Shown: positions 49,841 through 59,619 of the stretch, piece after piece
Position numbering within the stretch: the stretch's first letter is position 1
Layout: each line of letters begins with the position of its first letter
Assembly: GCA_017409265.1 (NCBI GenBank)
Contig: JAFQSY010000039.1
Span: forward strand, 1 to 64,000
From: Clostridia bacterium
GTDB taxonomy: Bacteria > Bacillota > Clostridia > Oscillospirales > Acutalibacteraceae
Direction of reading: 5' to 3'
DNA length: 64,000 nt
The notes under the pieces: generated by a model
What the model saw: the letters and a program-made list of their open reading frames with translations, nothing else
Told to the model about the DNA's origin: nothing
The model's database searches: none
Program-made: the position numbers and the translations under genes

Positions 49841-50920
49841 TTATTTCTCCCAAATAAGATTTATAAGATTTTGAATGCTGTAAAAGCGGCTTTTTTTCAT
49901 TGATTTATGAAGATAATCCATGTTATCCGCCGAATGCTCAACCTCTTTTGAAAAACGCTGCGTGATTTGTGTGCGTCTTTCTTTTTCTGCGTTTTCGCAA
50001 GCATGAAGCTTTCGGATTATTATGAAAGATGCGGCGGCAAATTTTGCTTTTGTCAGCAAATCTTTATCAAAAACCGCCGTCATAAAATATCGGAACACGA
50101 AATATACCATGAGGTGTTCGTATTCCCATTCAAAGGATTTCGTTTCGTATGCAGAACATGAGATGTCTTCGTCTTGAGCCGACAAAAGAGCATCTTTCCA
50201 TGACGGTTCAAGCATCTCAAGATTCGTAAAATCCGAAAAATATTTTTTGATTGCACCGTTTGCTCTTCTTTGAGAGTAAGCGGACTTTTCTTTTGTGAAA
50301 TAATCTGTGTTTATCGCATTTTTGATTTGCTTATATCCCGAATGTTTTATATGCGGTGCGATATCCTGCGAAAACAGAAGAAAAGCGCAGATACGTTGGT
50401 TGATTGAAAAATCTCTGTTTTGTAGTATATCAATCGCCTTTTTTCGTGCATCAAGGAGTGTAAAATAAAGCTCCGGTTCGATATCGGTCGGTTGAGGAAA
50501 ATCAAGGGTGTTTTCGGTTTCAAAGGTTATCGGTTCGCTGCTTTGCATGATAATTCTTGCAGCCTCGGGGCAGGAAAGAGAAAGTCCTGTTTCGCTTCTT
50601 GCACCGAAATAAGTTATATGCCTCGGGTATTGGCGGCAGGTGCAGCACAGCGATTCATGCCCAAGCTCAATATACATTTCACAAAGTCCGCTGTCAAGAA
50701 GAAACGGACAGCGGTTGTTGACGGGCGTGAATACGGTATCTCCGTCGCAGTCAACTGAAATGACGTCTGTAATTTTTTGCCCGAAAGCTCCGCTTACATT
50801 TTTATATTTCTTAAGGCTTTCCTCATCGGCAACAACTGCCCAGCCCGCACAGCAGGTGTCGGGACATTTATCGGCAATGCAGGAAAACGATTTGTAATAA
50901 TTCGGGAAAGTATTTTTCAT
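49841..50920 (-). CDS. FliB-family lysine N-methylase-like protein
   Basis: A 359-residue protein of the FliB family, named for flagellin lysine-N-methylase. The N-terminal Cys cluster CIADKCPDTCCAGW (Cys 14, 19, 23, 24) and CPFLLDSGLCEMY plus SLCCTCRQYPRH match the iron-sulfur motifs of this family and of YkgJ-type proteins. No flagellar gene is in the window, so its target may be another protein. It ends 3 bp before the GH92 start and the two may be coexpressed. An upstream terminator separates it from the kinase-like gene. Confidence 0.82.
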   Translation of the reverse strand: MKNTFPNYYKSFSCIADKCPDTCCAGWAVVADEESLKKYKNVSGAFGQKITDVISVDCDGDTVFTPVNNRCPFLLDSGLCEMYIELGHESLCCTCRQYPRHITYFGARSETGLSLSCPEAARIIMQSSEPITFETENTLDFPQPTDIEPELYFTLLDARKKAIDILQNRDFSINQRICAFLLFSQDIAPHIKHSGYKQIKNAINTDYFTKEKSAYSQRRANGAIKKYFSDFTNLEMLEPSWKDALLSAQDEDISCSAYETKSFEWEYEHLMVYFVFRYFMTAVFDKDLLTKAKFAAASFIIIRKLHACENAEKERRTQITQRFSKEVEHSADNMDYLHKSMKKSRFYSIQNLINLIWEK

Positions 50921-50935
50921 TTTTGCTCCAAAAAT

Positions 50936-50964
50936 AAAAGGACAGCCTGTGTGACTGCCCTTTT
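50936..50964 (-). terminator. Terminator after pseudokinase gene
   Basis: Minus strand AAAAGGGCAG, loop, CTGTCCTTTT, then ATTTTTGG. Lies between the pseudokinase stop and the FliB-like gene. Confidence 0.75.
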
Positions 50965-50973
50965 GAATAATGA

Positions 50974-52704
50974 TTATTCCTGTTCGGGAGAATCTTCCTC
51001 GGTTAACTCTTCGGAAGGAATGATTTCGCCGAACTCATCGGTTACAACCTCTGTTTCGGGCACATAAACGATGAGATATACGGTCGTTCCGGGCGAATAT
51101 GCTTTTTCAGAGGCGGGTGACATTGAGATTATTTCATTCTCTCTGTAATTGCCGTGGGATGTTTCGCTTTTGCTGCAGACAAAACCCAATTCTTCAAGGC
51201 GTGCAACGGCTTCTTCATAATCGGAGCCGATAACGTTGGGAAGAACAATTTCTTCCTTGCCTTTGCTGACATAGAGAGTGATTTTTGTGCCGGGCTCAAC
51301 CATTTCTTCGGGCTGAACGCTCTGACCAACGATGTAGCCTTCCGCAACTTCGTCGTCATAAACATATTCTGGGTCGCCAAATTCAAAATTCTGCATAAAT
51401 ACGGGGTTTGATGAAATATCAAGATAGCTTCTGCCGATAAAATTGGGAACGGCAATCGGCTCTGCTTTTGTCTGCTCAACGGTTACGGTGGTATTATTTC
51501 CACCGACATTTATTGAAAGTCTGTCACGGAATACCGTGAAAGCAAGAATAATGAAAACAACAAGGCAGATTGCAAAGCTGATAACAGCGGATGTAATGAT
51601 AATCTGTGCATTACCCTTGCTGTTTTTGTTGGCTTTTTTCTTTGCAGGGGGAGCCGAAACAGGCTTTTTGGGAGCGGGATTGCCCGTCGGCGCTGTGGGT
51701 GCGGCGGGTCTTTGCTGATACTGACCGCTGACTGCGGTTGCAACGGGTGAAGCGGAAAGCTCTGCGCGAAGCTGTTCAACGGTTCTTGTTCTGTCCTCGG
51801 GCAGAATCTGCAGGGCGTTGATAAGTCCGTTGATAACATACGCAGGCAGAGCCTCGGCAAATCTTCCGGGCACCATGAGTCTGTCGTTTGACATTCTTTC
51901 TTTAGCGGAAATCGGGTCGCTGCCGATAAGAGTGCGGTAAAGCACGGCCGCAAAGGAATAGATATCCGTCCATGTTCCCTGACTGCCGTCAAAGCCATAT
52001 TGCTCAATAGCGGCATAACCATCAAAAAGCTGGCTGTTGAGGTCGCTTCTCGCGGTTCTTGCGGCTCCTGTGCAGAAGCCTGTTATTTTTATTTTTCCGT
52101 CAGACGAAATAACAAGCGTTGACGGTGAAATTCCTTTATGAATTATACCTGATGAATGGAGAGTTCCGAGCGTTGAGAGAATGGGCATAAGCAGCTGCCT
52201 TGCCTTTTCCCAGGGGATATATCCCGTTTTGCTGCGAAGGAGAAAATCTCTTAAAGTAACGCCTTCAAAATGCTCGTAAATTGCATATGACGTTCCGTAA
52301 TCCTCAACAACATTTGTTACGCTGATAAGCGCGGAAAGCCCCTTGAGCCTTGCAAGCTTTGTCCAAAGCTCTTCAAAACTCTGGCGAAGCTCGGCAAAAA
52401 CATCCTCGCTGCCCCTCATAACCTGAAGATTGAGATTTGAGGTTGTTCTTGTTGTGAATGAATCGGGAATAAACTCTCTGATTTTAACAGCTTTTTTCTC
52501 TGTGAGATCCCAGCCGATGTATGTTGCGCCTTCGCCGTTATATTCAAGCATTTTTCCGACGAGATATCTGTTTGAAATAACGGTTCTTATGGGAAGATAG
52601 GGCGGGATTTGGGCAGATTCCGAGTGGAATCCGCAATGGGGGCACTGTTTCTTTTCACCGATTTCACGCATGCAGCTCATGCATAAATTATCTGAACTTA
52701 TCAT
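50974..52704 (-). CDS. Zinc-ribbon, pseudokinase, PASTA membrane protein
   Basis: A 576-residue relative of PknB/PrkC Ser/Thr kinases. Order: N-terminal zinc ribbon (CMSCMREIG..CPHCG), kinase-like domain (about 45-325), Pro/Ala linker, one membrane helix (about 375-400) and two extracytoplasmic PASTA units (VPNFIGRSYLDI and VLPNVIGSDYEEAVARLEEL) that bind peptidoglycan in homologues. The ATP-anchoring Lys may survive (AVKIREF), but the catalytic loop reads HKGISPSTL instead of HRDLKPxN and DFG reads GFC, so it is predicted catalytically dead. Start ATG 52704 follows AAGGAG; a longer frame to 52785 is not supported. Confidence 0.85.
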   Translation of the reverse strand: MISSDNLCMSCMREIGEKKQCPHCGFHSESAQIPPYLPIRTVISNRYLVGKMLEYNGEGATYIGWDLTEKKAVKIREFIPDSFTTRTTSNLNLQVMRGSEDVFAELRQSFEELWTKLARLKGLSALISVTNVVEDYGTSYAIYEHFEGVTLRDFLLRSKTGYIPWEKARQLLMPILSTLGTLHSSGIIHKGISPSTLVISSDGKIKITGFCTGAARTARSDLNSQLFDGYAAIEQYGFDGSQGTWTDIYSFAAVLYRTLIGSDPISAKERMSNDRLMVPGRFAEALPAYVINGLINALQILPEDRTRTVEQLRAELSASPVATAVSGQYQQRPAAPTAPTGNPAPKKPVSAPPAKKKANKNSKGNAQIIITSAVISFAICLVVFIILAFTVFRDRLSINVGGNNTTVTVEQTKAEPIAVPNFIGRSYLDISSNPVFMQNFEFGDPEYVYDDEVAEGYIVGQSVQPEEMVEPGTKITLYVSKGKEEIVLPNVIGSDYEEAVARLEELGFVCSKSETSHGNYRENEIISMSPASEKAYSPGTTVYLIVYVPETEVVTDEFGEIIPSEELTEEDSPEQE

Positions 52705-52888
52705 TTTATGGCACTCCTTGCCTCTCAAAACCTGATGGTTTGCTGCTAATTTAAAGTACATTATAAACCAAAGCAATGATATCAAATATGTGCATTTTTG
52801 TCAATGAAGGTGACATAATTGTAACCTTTATCGTCAAAATGTTTAACAAAGAGCAGAATAATTTGGTACTAATATTTATGATATATAC

Positions 52889-52917
52889 TTGAAAATATAA
52901 ATCATAATTGATATAAT
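52889..52917 (+). promoter_or_regulatory. Sigma-A promoter of glycogen operon
   Basis: TTGAAA (52889-52894), 17-bp spacer, TATAAT (52912-52917), about 33 bp before glgB. No operator or riboswitch is evident in the 150 bp upstream. Confidence 0.8.
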
Positions 52918-52949
52918 TAAACTAATTAGAAAGCGGAGGCTTGTTTTTT

Positions 52950-54830
52950 ATGAAAAAGAATGAAGGCAACATCCCTCTTTATCTCTTCCACGAGGGTTCA
53001 AACGCCAAGGCATATGAATATCTCGGCTCTCACCCCTGCGAAAACGGCGTTGTTTTCAGAGTATGGGCTCCGAATGCGGAAAGCATAGGAGTTGCGGGTG
53101 ATTTCAACGGCTGGCAGGCGGAAAATGCCCCGATGAAAAAAATCAGCGACGGAATATGGGAATGCACGGTTGAAAACGTCAAAAAATTCGACTCATATAA
53201 ATACTGCATTCGCACAAAAGACGGACGTGATATTTATAAGAGCGACCCTTATGCTTTCCATGCAGAAACAAGACCCGACACCGCATCAAAATACTATGAT
53301 TCACTTGATTTTAAGTGGACCGATAAATCTTGGCTTAAAAAGCGCAAGAGCAAAGATATCTATTCATCACCCGTTAATGTTTATGAGGTTCATGCAGGCT
53401 CATGGAAGCTTTATGATGACGGAAACCCGCTTTCTTACAGAGCTCTTGCAGATGAGCTTATCCCCTATGTCAAGGAAATGGGATATACCCATATCGAGCT
53501 TCTTCCGATTCTCGAGCATCCGTTTGACGGATCATGGGGATATCAGGTAACAGGTTATTTTGCTCCGACCTCACGCTACGGTACTCCCGATGACTTTGCA
53601 TATTTTGTAGATAAAGCCCACAGCATGGATATCGGAATTATCCTTGATTGGGTGCCCGCTCACTTCCCGAAGGATGCTTTCGGCCTTTATGAGTTTGACG
53701 GCACTCCCTGCTATGAATATCCCGACCCGAGAAAGGGGGAGCATTATCAGTGGGGAACAAGAGTCTTTGACTACGGCAGACCGGAAGTTCAGAGCTTTCT
53801 GATGTCCAGCGCAATGTTCTGGATTGAGAAATACCATATTGACGGTCTGCGTGTTGATGCTGTTGCGTCAATGCTTTATCTCGATTACGGCAGAGATGAC
53901 GGTCATTGGGTAGCAAACGTTTACGGCGGCAACGAAAACCTTGAAGCCGTTGCGTTTATTCAGAAGCTGAATGAAAGCATATTCAGAGAATACGGCGACG
54001 TTATGATGATTGCGGAAGAAAGCACGGCATGGCCGATGGTTTCAAAGCCCACTTTCATGGGCGGACTCGGCTTCAACTTTAAGTGGAACATGGGCTGGAT
54101 GAATGACTGTCTGCGCTATTTCTCACTTGACGGCATCCACAGAAAGTATCATCACGATTGTCTGACCTTCTCGTTCTTCTATGCATTTTCGGAGAATTTT
54201 GTTCTTCCGATTTCGCATGATGAGGTTGTTCACGGCAAGTGTTCTCTTATAAATAAAATGCCGGGCAGCTACGAAGAAAAGTTTGCGGGTGTTCGCTCAT
54301 TCCTTGGATATATGATGTCCCACCCGGGCAAAAAGCTTCTTTTTATGGGCAGCGAGTTCGGTCAGTTCATTGAATGGAATTATAAGCAGCAGCTTGACTG
54401 GATGCTCCTTGACTATGATGCTCATAAGCAGCTCAAAAACTACGTTGCGTCGCTCAACGCATTCTATCTTAAAAATGCACCTCTTTGGGAGGATGATTAC
54501 AGTTGGGACGGTTTCAATTGGATAGTCAGCGACGACAGTTCAAACTCCGTTGTTGCATATATCAGACGTGACAAAAGTCAGAACGAGCTTATTTCCGTCT
54601 GCAACTTCACTCCCGTAACAAGGCAGAAATATTGCTTCGGTGTTCCGAAGGCAGGAACCTACAGAGTTGTTTTCAGCTCGGCTTTACCCGAATGCGGCGG
54701 CAAGGGTGAAAGCACCGTCGGCTCGGTCAAGGCAAAAAAGAAACCCATGCACGGATATGATTACAGCATTGAGATTGATATTGAAGGACTCAGCTGTATG
54801 TATATAAAAAACACATCACGAAAAAAATAA
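52950..54830 (+). CDS. glgB: 1,4-alpha-glucan branching enzyme
   Basis: A 626-residue GH13 enzyme that makes alpha-1,6 branches in glycogen. N-terminal CBM48 ([22 protein letters not shown]), then the barrel: [28 protein letters not shown] (nucleophile Asp), [11 protein letters not shown] (acid/base Glu) and [12 protein letters not shown] (transition-state Asp), ending with a beta domain. ATG 52950 is preferred over an in-frame TTG at 52941 that nearly abuts the GCGGAGG site. First gene of glgB-glgC-glgD-CAP-glgA. Confidence 0.95.
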   Translation: MKKNEGNIPLYLFHEGSNAKAYEYLGSHPCENGVVFRVWAPNAESIGVAGDFNGWQAENAPMKKISDGIWECTVENVKKFDSYKYCIRTKDGRDIYKSDPYAFHAETRPDTASKYYDSLDFKWTDKSWLKKRKSKDIYSSPVNVYEVHAGSWKLYDDGNPLSYRALADELIPYVKEMGYTHIELLPILEHPFDGSWGYQVTGYFAPTSRYGTPDDFAYFVDKAHSMDIGIILDWVPAHFPKDAFGLYEFDGTPCYEYPDPRKGEHYQWGTRVFDYGRPEVQSFLMSSAMFWIEKYHIDGLRVDAVASMLYLDYGRDDGHWVANVYGGNENLEAVAFIQKLNESIFREYGDVMMIAEESTAWPMVSKPTFMGGLGFNFKWNMGWMNDCLRYFSLDGIHRKYHHDCLTFSFFYAFSENFVLPISHDEVVHGKCSLINKMPGSYEEKFAGVRSFLGYMMSHPGKKLLFMGSEFGQFIEWNYKQQLDWMLLDYDAHKQLKNYVASLNAFYLKNAPLWEDDYSWDGFNWIVSDDSSNSVVAYIRRDKSQNELISVCNFTPVTRQKYCFGVPKAGTYRVVFSSALPECGGKGESTVGSVKAKKKPMHGYDYSIEIDIEGLSCMYIKNTSRKK

Positions 54831-54855
54831 CCTGATATAAAAGGAGGAACCCCCT

Positions 54856-56070
54856 ATGGCAGTAAAACCCGAATGCATAGCAATGCTCCTTGCAGGCGGT
54901 CAGGGCAGCCGTCTTGGCATTCTGACGAAAAACATCGCAAAGCCTGCCGTGCCCTACGGCGGCAAATACCGCATTATTGACTTCCCTCTTTCAAACTGTG
55001 TCAACTCCGGCATTTATACCGTCGGTGTTCTCACCCAGTATCAGCCTCTTGAGTTGAATGATTATATCGGTAACGGTCAGCCGTGGGATCTCGACAGAGC
55101 CAACGGCGGCGTACATATTCTTTCCCCCTATCAGCAGATAAAAGGCACCGAATGGTATAAAGGTACTGCAAACGCAATTTATCAGAATATCAATTTTATT
55201 GAAAGATATGACCCCGAATATGTTCTCATTCTTTCGGGCGACCATATCTACAAGATGGATTATTCAAAGATGCTCGATTTCCACAAGGAAAAGAATGCAG
55301 ACTGCACCATCGCAATGCTTGAAGTTCCCTGGGAAGAGGCAAGCCGTTTCGGTCTTATGATTGTCAACGATGACGGCTCAATCAGCGAGTTTGAGGAAAA
55401 ACCCAAGAATCCCAGAAGCAACAAGGCATCAATGGGTGTTTATATCTTCAATTGGAAAAAATTGAGAAAATACCTTATCGAGGACGAGGCAAAGGAAGGC
55501 TCGGGAAACGACTTCGGTCATGATGTTATTCCTGCAATGCATTCTGCAGGCGAGAGAATGTTTGCTTATCAGTTTGACGGTTATTGGAAAGACGTCGGAA
55601 CTATAAGCAGCCTCTGGGATGCAAATCTTGACCTTCTTAATCCCAAGGTTGACCTTGACCTCAATGATGACAGCTGGAGAATTTATTCCCGTTCGCCCGC
55701 ATCGCCTCCTCACTATGTCGGTGCAGATGCGGTTGTTGAAAATTCAATGATAACCGAAGGCTGCGAAATCAACGGTAAGATTGATTTTTCCGTTCTTTTT
55801 GCAAACGTTACCGTTGAAGAGGGAGCAGAGGTTAAATATTCAATCGTTATGCCCGGAACAGTTATCAAAAAGGGCGCGGTTGTTCAGTATTCGATAGTTG
55901 CCGAAAATGCCGTAATTGAAGAGGGCGCAGTAGTAGGTGAAAGCCCCGAAAACATGGAAAAAATCGAGGATTGGGGTGTTGCCGTTATCGGTAACGGCGT
56001 AAAAATCGGTAAGGGTGCAAAAATTGCTCCCGACACAATGACAGATAGCGATGTAGGAGGTGCTGAATAA
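54856..56070 (+). CDS. glgC: Glucose-1-phosphate adenylyltransferase
   Basis: A 404-residue enzyme making ADP-glucose, the glycogen precursor. Nucleotidyltransferase domain: [49 protein letters not shown], and [10 protein letters not shown]; the C-terminal part is a left-handed beta-helix (about 280-400). AAAGGAGG precedes the ATG. The stop shares bases with the glgD start. In Gram-positives GlgC works with GlgD, encoded next. Confidence 0.96.
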   Translation: MAVKPECIAMLLAGGQGSRLGILTKNIAKPAVPYGGKYRIIDFPLSNCVNSGIYTVGVLTQYQPLELNDYIGNGQPWDLDRANGGVHILSPYQQIKGTEWYKGTANAIYQNINFIERYDPEYVLILSGDHIYKMDYSKMLDFHKEKNADCTIAMLEVPWEEASRFGLMIVNDDGSISEFEEKPKNPRSNKASMGVYIFNWKKLRKYLIEDEAKEGSGNDFGHDVIPAMHSAGERMFAYQFDGYWKDVGTISSLWDANLDLLNPKVDLDLNDDSWRIYSRSPASPPHYVGADAVVENSMITEGCEINGKIDFSVLFANVTVEEGAEVKYSIVMPGTVIKKGAVVQYSIVAENAVIEEGAVVGESPENMEKIEDWGVAVIGNGVKIGKGAKIAPDTMTDSDVGGAE

Positions 56071-57182
56071 TGTCTGCAAAAAATGTTCTCGGCATTATCT
56101 TTTCAAATGCCTATGATGAAGCTCTTCCCCAGCTTACCGCATTGAGAACCATGGGTTCAATTCCTTTTGCGGCTCGTTACCGCCTTATTGACTTTCCTCT
56201 TTCAAACATGGTCAATTCCGGTATAACACAGGTCGGAGTTATCACCAAGAGCAATTACCGCTCACTTATGGACCATATCGGAACAGGCAAGCCTTGGGAC
56301 CTTTCAAGGAAAAGAGAAGGCATGACCCTTCTTCCGCCTTATGATACTCCCGGTGCAGGCATAACAATCGGCAAGGCTGATGCACTTTACGGCTGCATCG
56401 ACTATATAAGCGATTCAAAGAAAGAGCATGTTCTTCTTACCGACTGCAATCTTATTTGCAGCATGGATTATGAAAAGCTTATCAAGGCTCATGCCGCAAA
56501 CGATGCGGATGTTACAATTGCTTATGCAAAGGGTACACCCGCACAGCTTGAGAACGGAACAGAGCTTATCATGGATGAAAGCGGAAGAGTTTCCTCAACA
56601 GGACTTATTGACTGTTACAGCGGAAGCACCAACTATTCCATCAAGGTTATGGTTATCAGAAGAACTCTTCTTGAAAGACTTCTTCATGAGGCTCACAGCG
56701 CAAAGATTGTTGACCTTGAAACTCTCATTTCGAAGAACGTCAAGCATCTGAAAGTTTACGGCTATGAGGAAAAAGGTTTTGTCAGAGTTCTCAGTTCGCT
56801 TCAGAGCTATTATGATATCAGCCTTGAGCTTCTCAAGCTCGAAAACAGAAAAGAACTGTTTGCGGCAGGCAGACCTGTTTACACAAAGGTCAGAGATCAG
56901 GTGCCTGCAGTTTACGGCATCGGAGCAAATGTTAAAAATTCTCTTATTGCCGACGGCTGTCATATTTACGGTGAGGTTGAAAACTGCATACTCTTCAGAG
57001 GAGTAACGGTTGAAAAAGGCGCAAAAATAAAAAATTCAATCATTATGCAGGATACATTTGTAGGAGAAAATTCATCTCTCAACTGCGTCATAATTGATAA
57101 GGCAGCAGTTGTTAAACCCAATAAAACTCTTTGCGGCGATTCAAACTACCCCGTCTATATAGGAAAGGGAATCGTTATATAA
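56070..57182 (+). CDS. glgD: GlgD, regulatory ADP-glucose pyrophosphorylase subunit
   Basis: A 370-residue paralogue of GlgC. It keeps the fold (FAARYRLIDFPLSNMVNSGI, LTDCNLICSMDYEKL) but lacks the catalytic GGxGxRLxxLT loop: its start reads VLGIIFSNAYDEALPQLTALR, as in known GlgD proteins. It raises GlgC activity as a heteromer. A C-terminal beta-helix is present. TAGGAGG precedes ATG 56070. Confidence 0.95.
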   Translation: MSAKNVLGIIFSNAYDEALPQLTALRTMGSIPFAARYRLIDFPLSNMVNSGITQVGVITKSNYRSLMDHIGTGKPWDLSRKREGMTLLPPYDTPGAGITIGKADALYGCIDYISDSKKEHVLLTDCNLICSMDYEKLIKAHAANDADVTIAYAKGTPAQLENGTELIMDESGRVSSTGLIDCYSGSTNYSIKVMVIRRTLLERLLHEAHSAKIVDLETLISKNVKHLKVYGYEEKGFVRVLSSLQSYYDISLELLKLENRKELFAAGRPVYTKVRDQVPAVYGIGANVKNSLIADGCHIYGEVENCILFRGVTVEKGAKIKNSIIMQDTFVGENSSLNCVIIDKAAVVKPNKTLCGDSNYPVYIGKGIVI

Positions 57183-57198
57183 GAAAGTGTGAAATCCA

Positions 57199-58143
57199 AT
57201 GTCCAGTAAAAACATTCTAACAGGTATCGTCTGCGCGCTGGCACTTATTCTTGTTGTTGTAGTCATTCTCGTCAAGACAGGTGTCATTGACGGCGCAGAA
57301 AGAGCCACAGAGGTTGAAACCGTTATCGAATCCTCGGTTGTTGTCGAAAGCCAGACGGATGAAGAGGGCAGCATTAAGTATATTACATGGGTACATAAAT
57401 ACCCAAAGCCCAAGTATTCTTCAAATCATACCTACCCCACAACCAAGAAAAAGACAACGGTGCCTCAGTCCACCACAACGACAGTTCCGATGCTCGAGAT
57501 GTCCAGTTTTGTTGCCGTGACAGACGAAAACGGTATTCCGCAGTTTGATGAAAACGGCAATCCGTTTACCGAGGTTGTAACATATACCGTTCCTGCCGAC
57601 AGCACAACGACTACCGAGCCTACCACCGAGTTTGTTCCGAGAACCTCGGGCGTTGTTATCACCAACATTTTCGGCAAGCCTGAAAAGGATGAAAACGGCA
57701 ACCCAAAAACAGAGGTTGTAACTCTTGATGCTCCTCCGTCAACAAAGGCGGATATATGGAGCGAAAATCTTCAGAGCGGAACAACGGTGCAGGGCGGAAT
57801 GAATGTTGAAACCAATATCAAGCGCGACGATAATCTTGCACAGGCAGTTGTTGACCAGATAAACAGCGACAGAGAAGCGGCAGGTCTGCCCGCTCTTGAG
57901 CATGCAACGGGTCTTAAGGCAAGCGCAAGAACAAACAGCATGGCTCTTGCTCTTCCTGAGGTTTACGGCGAAGAAACCGTTTCAGGTGCGTATACACTTG
58001 TCACAACATACGGCGGAAATCCCGTTTATCAGACGGTCAAGGCAGCAAACAATAACACCGTTATGAGCGCAGATACAACTCAGATCGGTGTCGGTATTGT
58101 TGTTTACGAAGGCAAATATTACACAACAGTTCTTTTTAGTTAA
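57199..58143 (+). CDS. Membrane-anchored CAP-like protein within glg operon
   Basis: A 314-residue surface protein. One membrane helix (about 7-27), a Thr/Ser/Val-rich stalk (about 30-200) holding two related units built on DENGxPxxxENGNPxTEVVT, and a C-terminal domain (about 215-314) resembling CAP/SCP proteins (AVVDQINSDREAAGLPALEH, LKASARTNSMALALPEVYG, end QIGVGIVVYEGKYYTTVLF). The CAP domain is short and lacks the usual paired His, so it may be degenerate. It sits between glgD and glgA with only 16-19 bp gaps, an odd place for a surface protein. Confidence 0.72.
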   Translation: MSSKNILTGIVCALALILVVVVILVKTGVIDGAERATEVETVIESSVVVESQTDEEGSIKYITWVHKYPKPKYSSNHTYPTTKKKTTVPQSTTTTVPMLEMSSFVAVTDENGIPQFDENGNPFTEVVTYTVPADSTTTTEPTTEFVPRTSGVVITNIFGKPEKDENGNPKTEVVTLDAPPSTKADIWSENLQSGTTVQGGMNVETNIKRDDNLAQAVVDQINSDREAAGLPALEHATGLKASARTNSMALALPEVYGEETVSGAYTLVTTYGGNPVYQTVKAANNNTVMSADTTQIGVGIVVYEGKYYTTVLFS

Positions 58144-58161
58144 GAAAGGGAATGTCATAAA

Positions 58162-59580
58162 ATGAAAGTACTTTATGTTGCAAGCGAAGCTCTTCCTTTT
58201 GCAGCAAGCGGCGGTCTTGCCGATGTTGCCGGCTCTCTGCCTCAGGCGCTCCGACGCCGCAAGGTTGCATGCAGAGTTGTCATGCCTCTTTACGGCACAA
58301 TCAGCGATGAAATGCGCTCAAGCATGAAATTCATAACCAGCATCATGGTTCCGGTTTCATGGCGCAGACAGTATTGCGGTATTTTTGAAGCCAAGGCAGG
58401 TGGAGTTATTTATTACCTCATTGATAATGAATATTATTTCAAGAGAGGTACCCTTTACGGTCATTATGACGACGGAGAAAGATTTGCTTTCTTCTCAAGA
58501 GCAGTTCTTGAAATTCTTCCTTATATTGACTTCAAGCCCGACATCATCCATTGCAATGACTGGCAGTCGGCTCTTGTTCCTGTTTATTATTCAACAATTT
58601 ACGGCAACAAAGAGGGCTATACGGGAATCAAAACCGTGTTTACAATTCATAATATTCAATATCAGGGTAAATACGGCACCGAAATTCTCGGCGATGTTTT
58701 CGGTCTCGGAGAGGAAACAACCTCTCTTCTTCAGTTTGGCGACTGCCTTAACCTCATGAAGGGCGGTATTGAATGCTCGAACAAGGTAACAACCGTCAGC
58801 AACACCTATGCTGGCGAGATTCTTGACCCTTGGTTCAGCCACGGTCTTGATCCGATTCTCAAGGAGCGCAGCTATAAATTGAGCGGCATTCTCAACGGTA
58901 TCGACACAATAAATTATGACCCCGAAAAGGATAAGGATATTTTTGCAAATTATTCCGCAAAAGAGCCCGAAGGCAAGAAGGCAAATAAAGCTGCTCTTCA
59001 GGAGTTGTTCAATCTTCCCGTAAGAGAAGATGTTCCCGTTATGGGCATCGTAACAAGGCTTGTTGCCCACAAGGGTCTTGACCTTATCAAGAGAATAATG
59101 TGGGATCTGCTCTCATCAACGGATATGCAGCTTGTAGTCCTCGGCTCGGGCGATTGGGAATATGAAGCATTTTTCAAAGAGCTTGCTTCAGCCTTCCCCG
59201 ATAAGGTTGGTCTGCGTCTCGGATTTGTTCCTGACCTTGCAAGAAAAATCTATGCAGGCAGCGATTTGTTCCTTATGCCCTCAAAGAGTGAGCCCTGCGG
59301 CCTTTCGCAGATGGTCGCTCTGCGTTACGGTTCAATACCCATCGTAAGAGAAACCGGCGGTCTTAAGGATACCATCACCGACAGCGGCGACGGCAAAGGC
59401 AACGGCTTTACCTTTAAGAGCTATGATGCTTATGATATGCTTGATGCAATAAGACGCGCACTCGGTGCATACAGCGACAAGGAATACTGGCAGAAGCTTG
59501 TCTTGAGAGCACTCAAATGCGATAACAGCTGGGGTCGTTCCGCAAAAGAATATATCAAGCTTTATGAATCAATAATGTAA
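58162..59580 (+). CDS. glgA: Glycogen synthase
   Basis: A 472-residue GT5 enzyme extending alpha-1,4-glucan from ADP-glucose. N-terminal KVLYVASEALPFAASGGLADVAGSLP contains the K-x-G-G-type donor site (here SGGLADV), then HCNDWQSALVP, VFTIHNIQYQG, LNGIDTINYDPEKD, and the C-terminal SKSEPCGLSQMVALRYGSIPIVRETGGL with the catalytic Glu. AAGAAAGGGAA precedes the ATG. Last gene of the glycogen operon. Confidence 0.96.
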   Translation: MKVLYVASEALPFAASGGLADVAGSLPQALRRRKVACRVVMPLYGTISDEMRSSMKFITSIMVPVSWRRQYCGIFEAKAGGVIYYLIDNEYYFKRGTLYGHYDDGERFAFFSRAVLEILPYIDFKPDIIHCNDWQSALVPVYYSTIYGNKEGYTGIKTVFTIHNIQYQGKYGTEILGDVFGLGEETTSLLQFGDCLNLMKGGIECSNKVTTVSNTYAGEILDPWFSHGLDPILKERSYKLSGILNGIDTINYDPEKDKDIFANYSAKEPEGKKANKAALQELFNLPVREDVPVMGIVTRLVAHKGLDLIKRIMWDLLSSTDMQLVVLGSGDWEYEAFFKELASAFPDKVGLRLGFVPDLARKIYAGSDLFLMPSKSEPCGLSQMVALRYGSIPIVRETGGLKDTITDSGDGKGNGFTFKSYDAYDMLDAIRRALGAYSDKEYWQKLVLRALKCDNSWGRSAKEYIKLYESIM

Positions 59581-59587
59581 AAACAAA

Positions 59588-59609
59588 GGGCGTACCCAAC
59601 GGTACGCCC
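59588..59609. terminator. Bidirectional terminator after glgA
   Basis: GGGCGTACC, loop CAAC, GGTACGCCC between the convergent glgA and XRE genes; the following bases are only moderately T-rich. Confidence 0.75.
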
Positions 59610-59619
59610 ATACATTATA

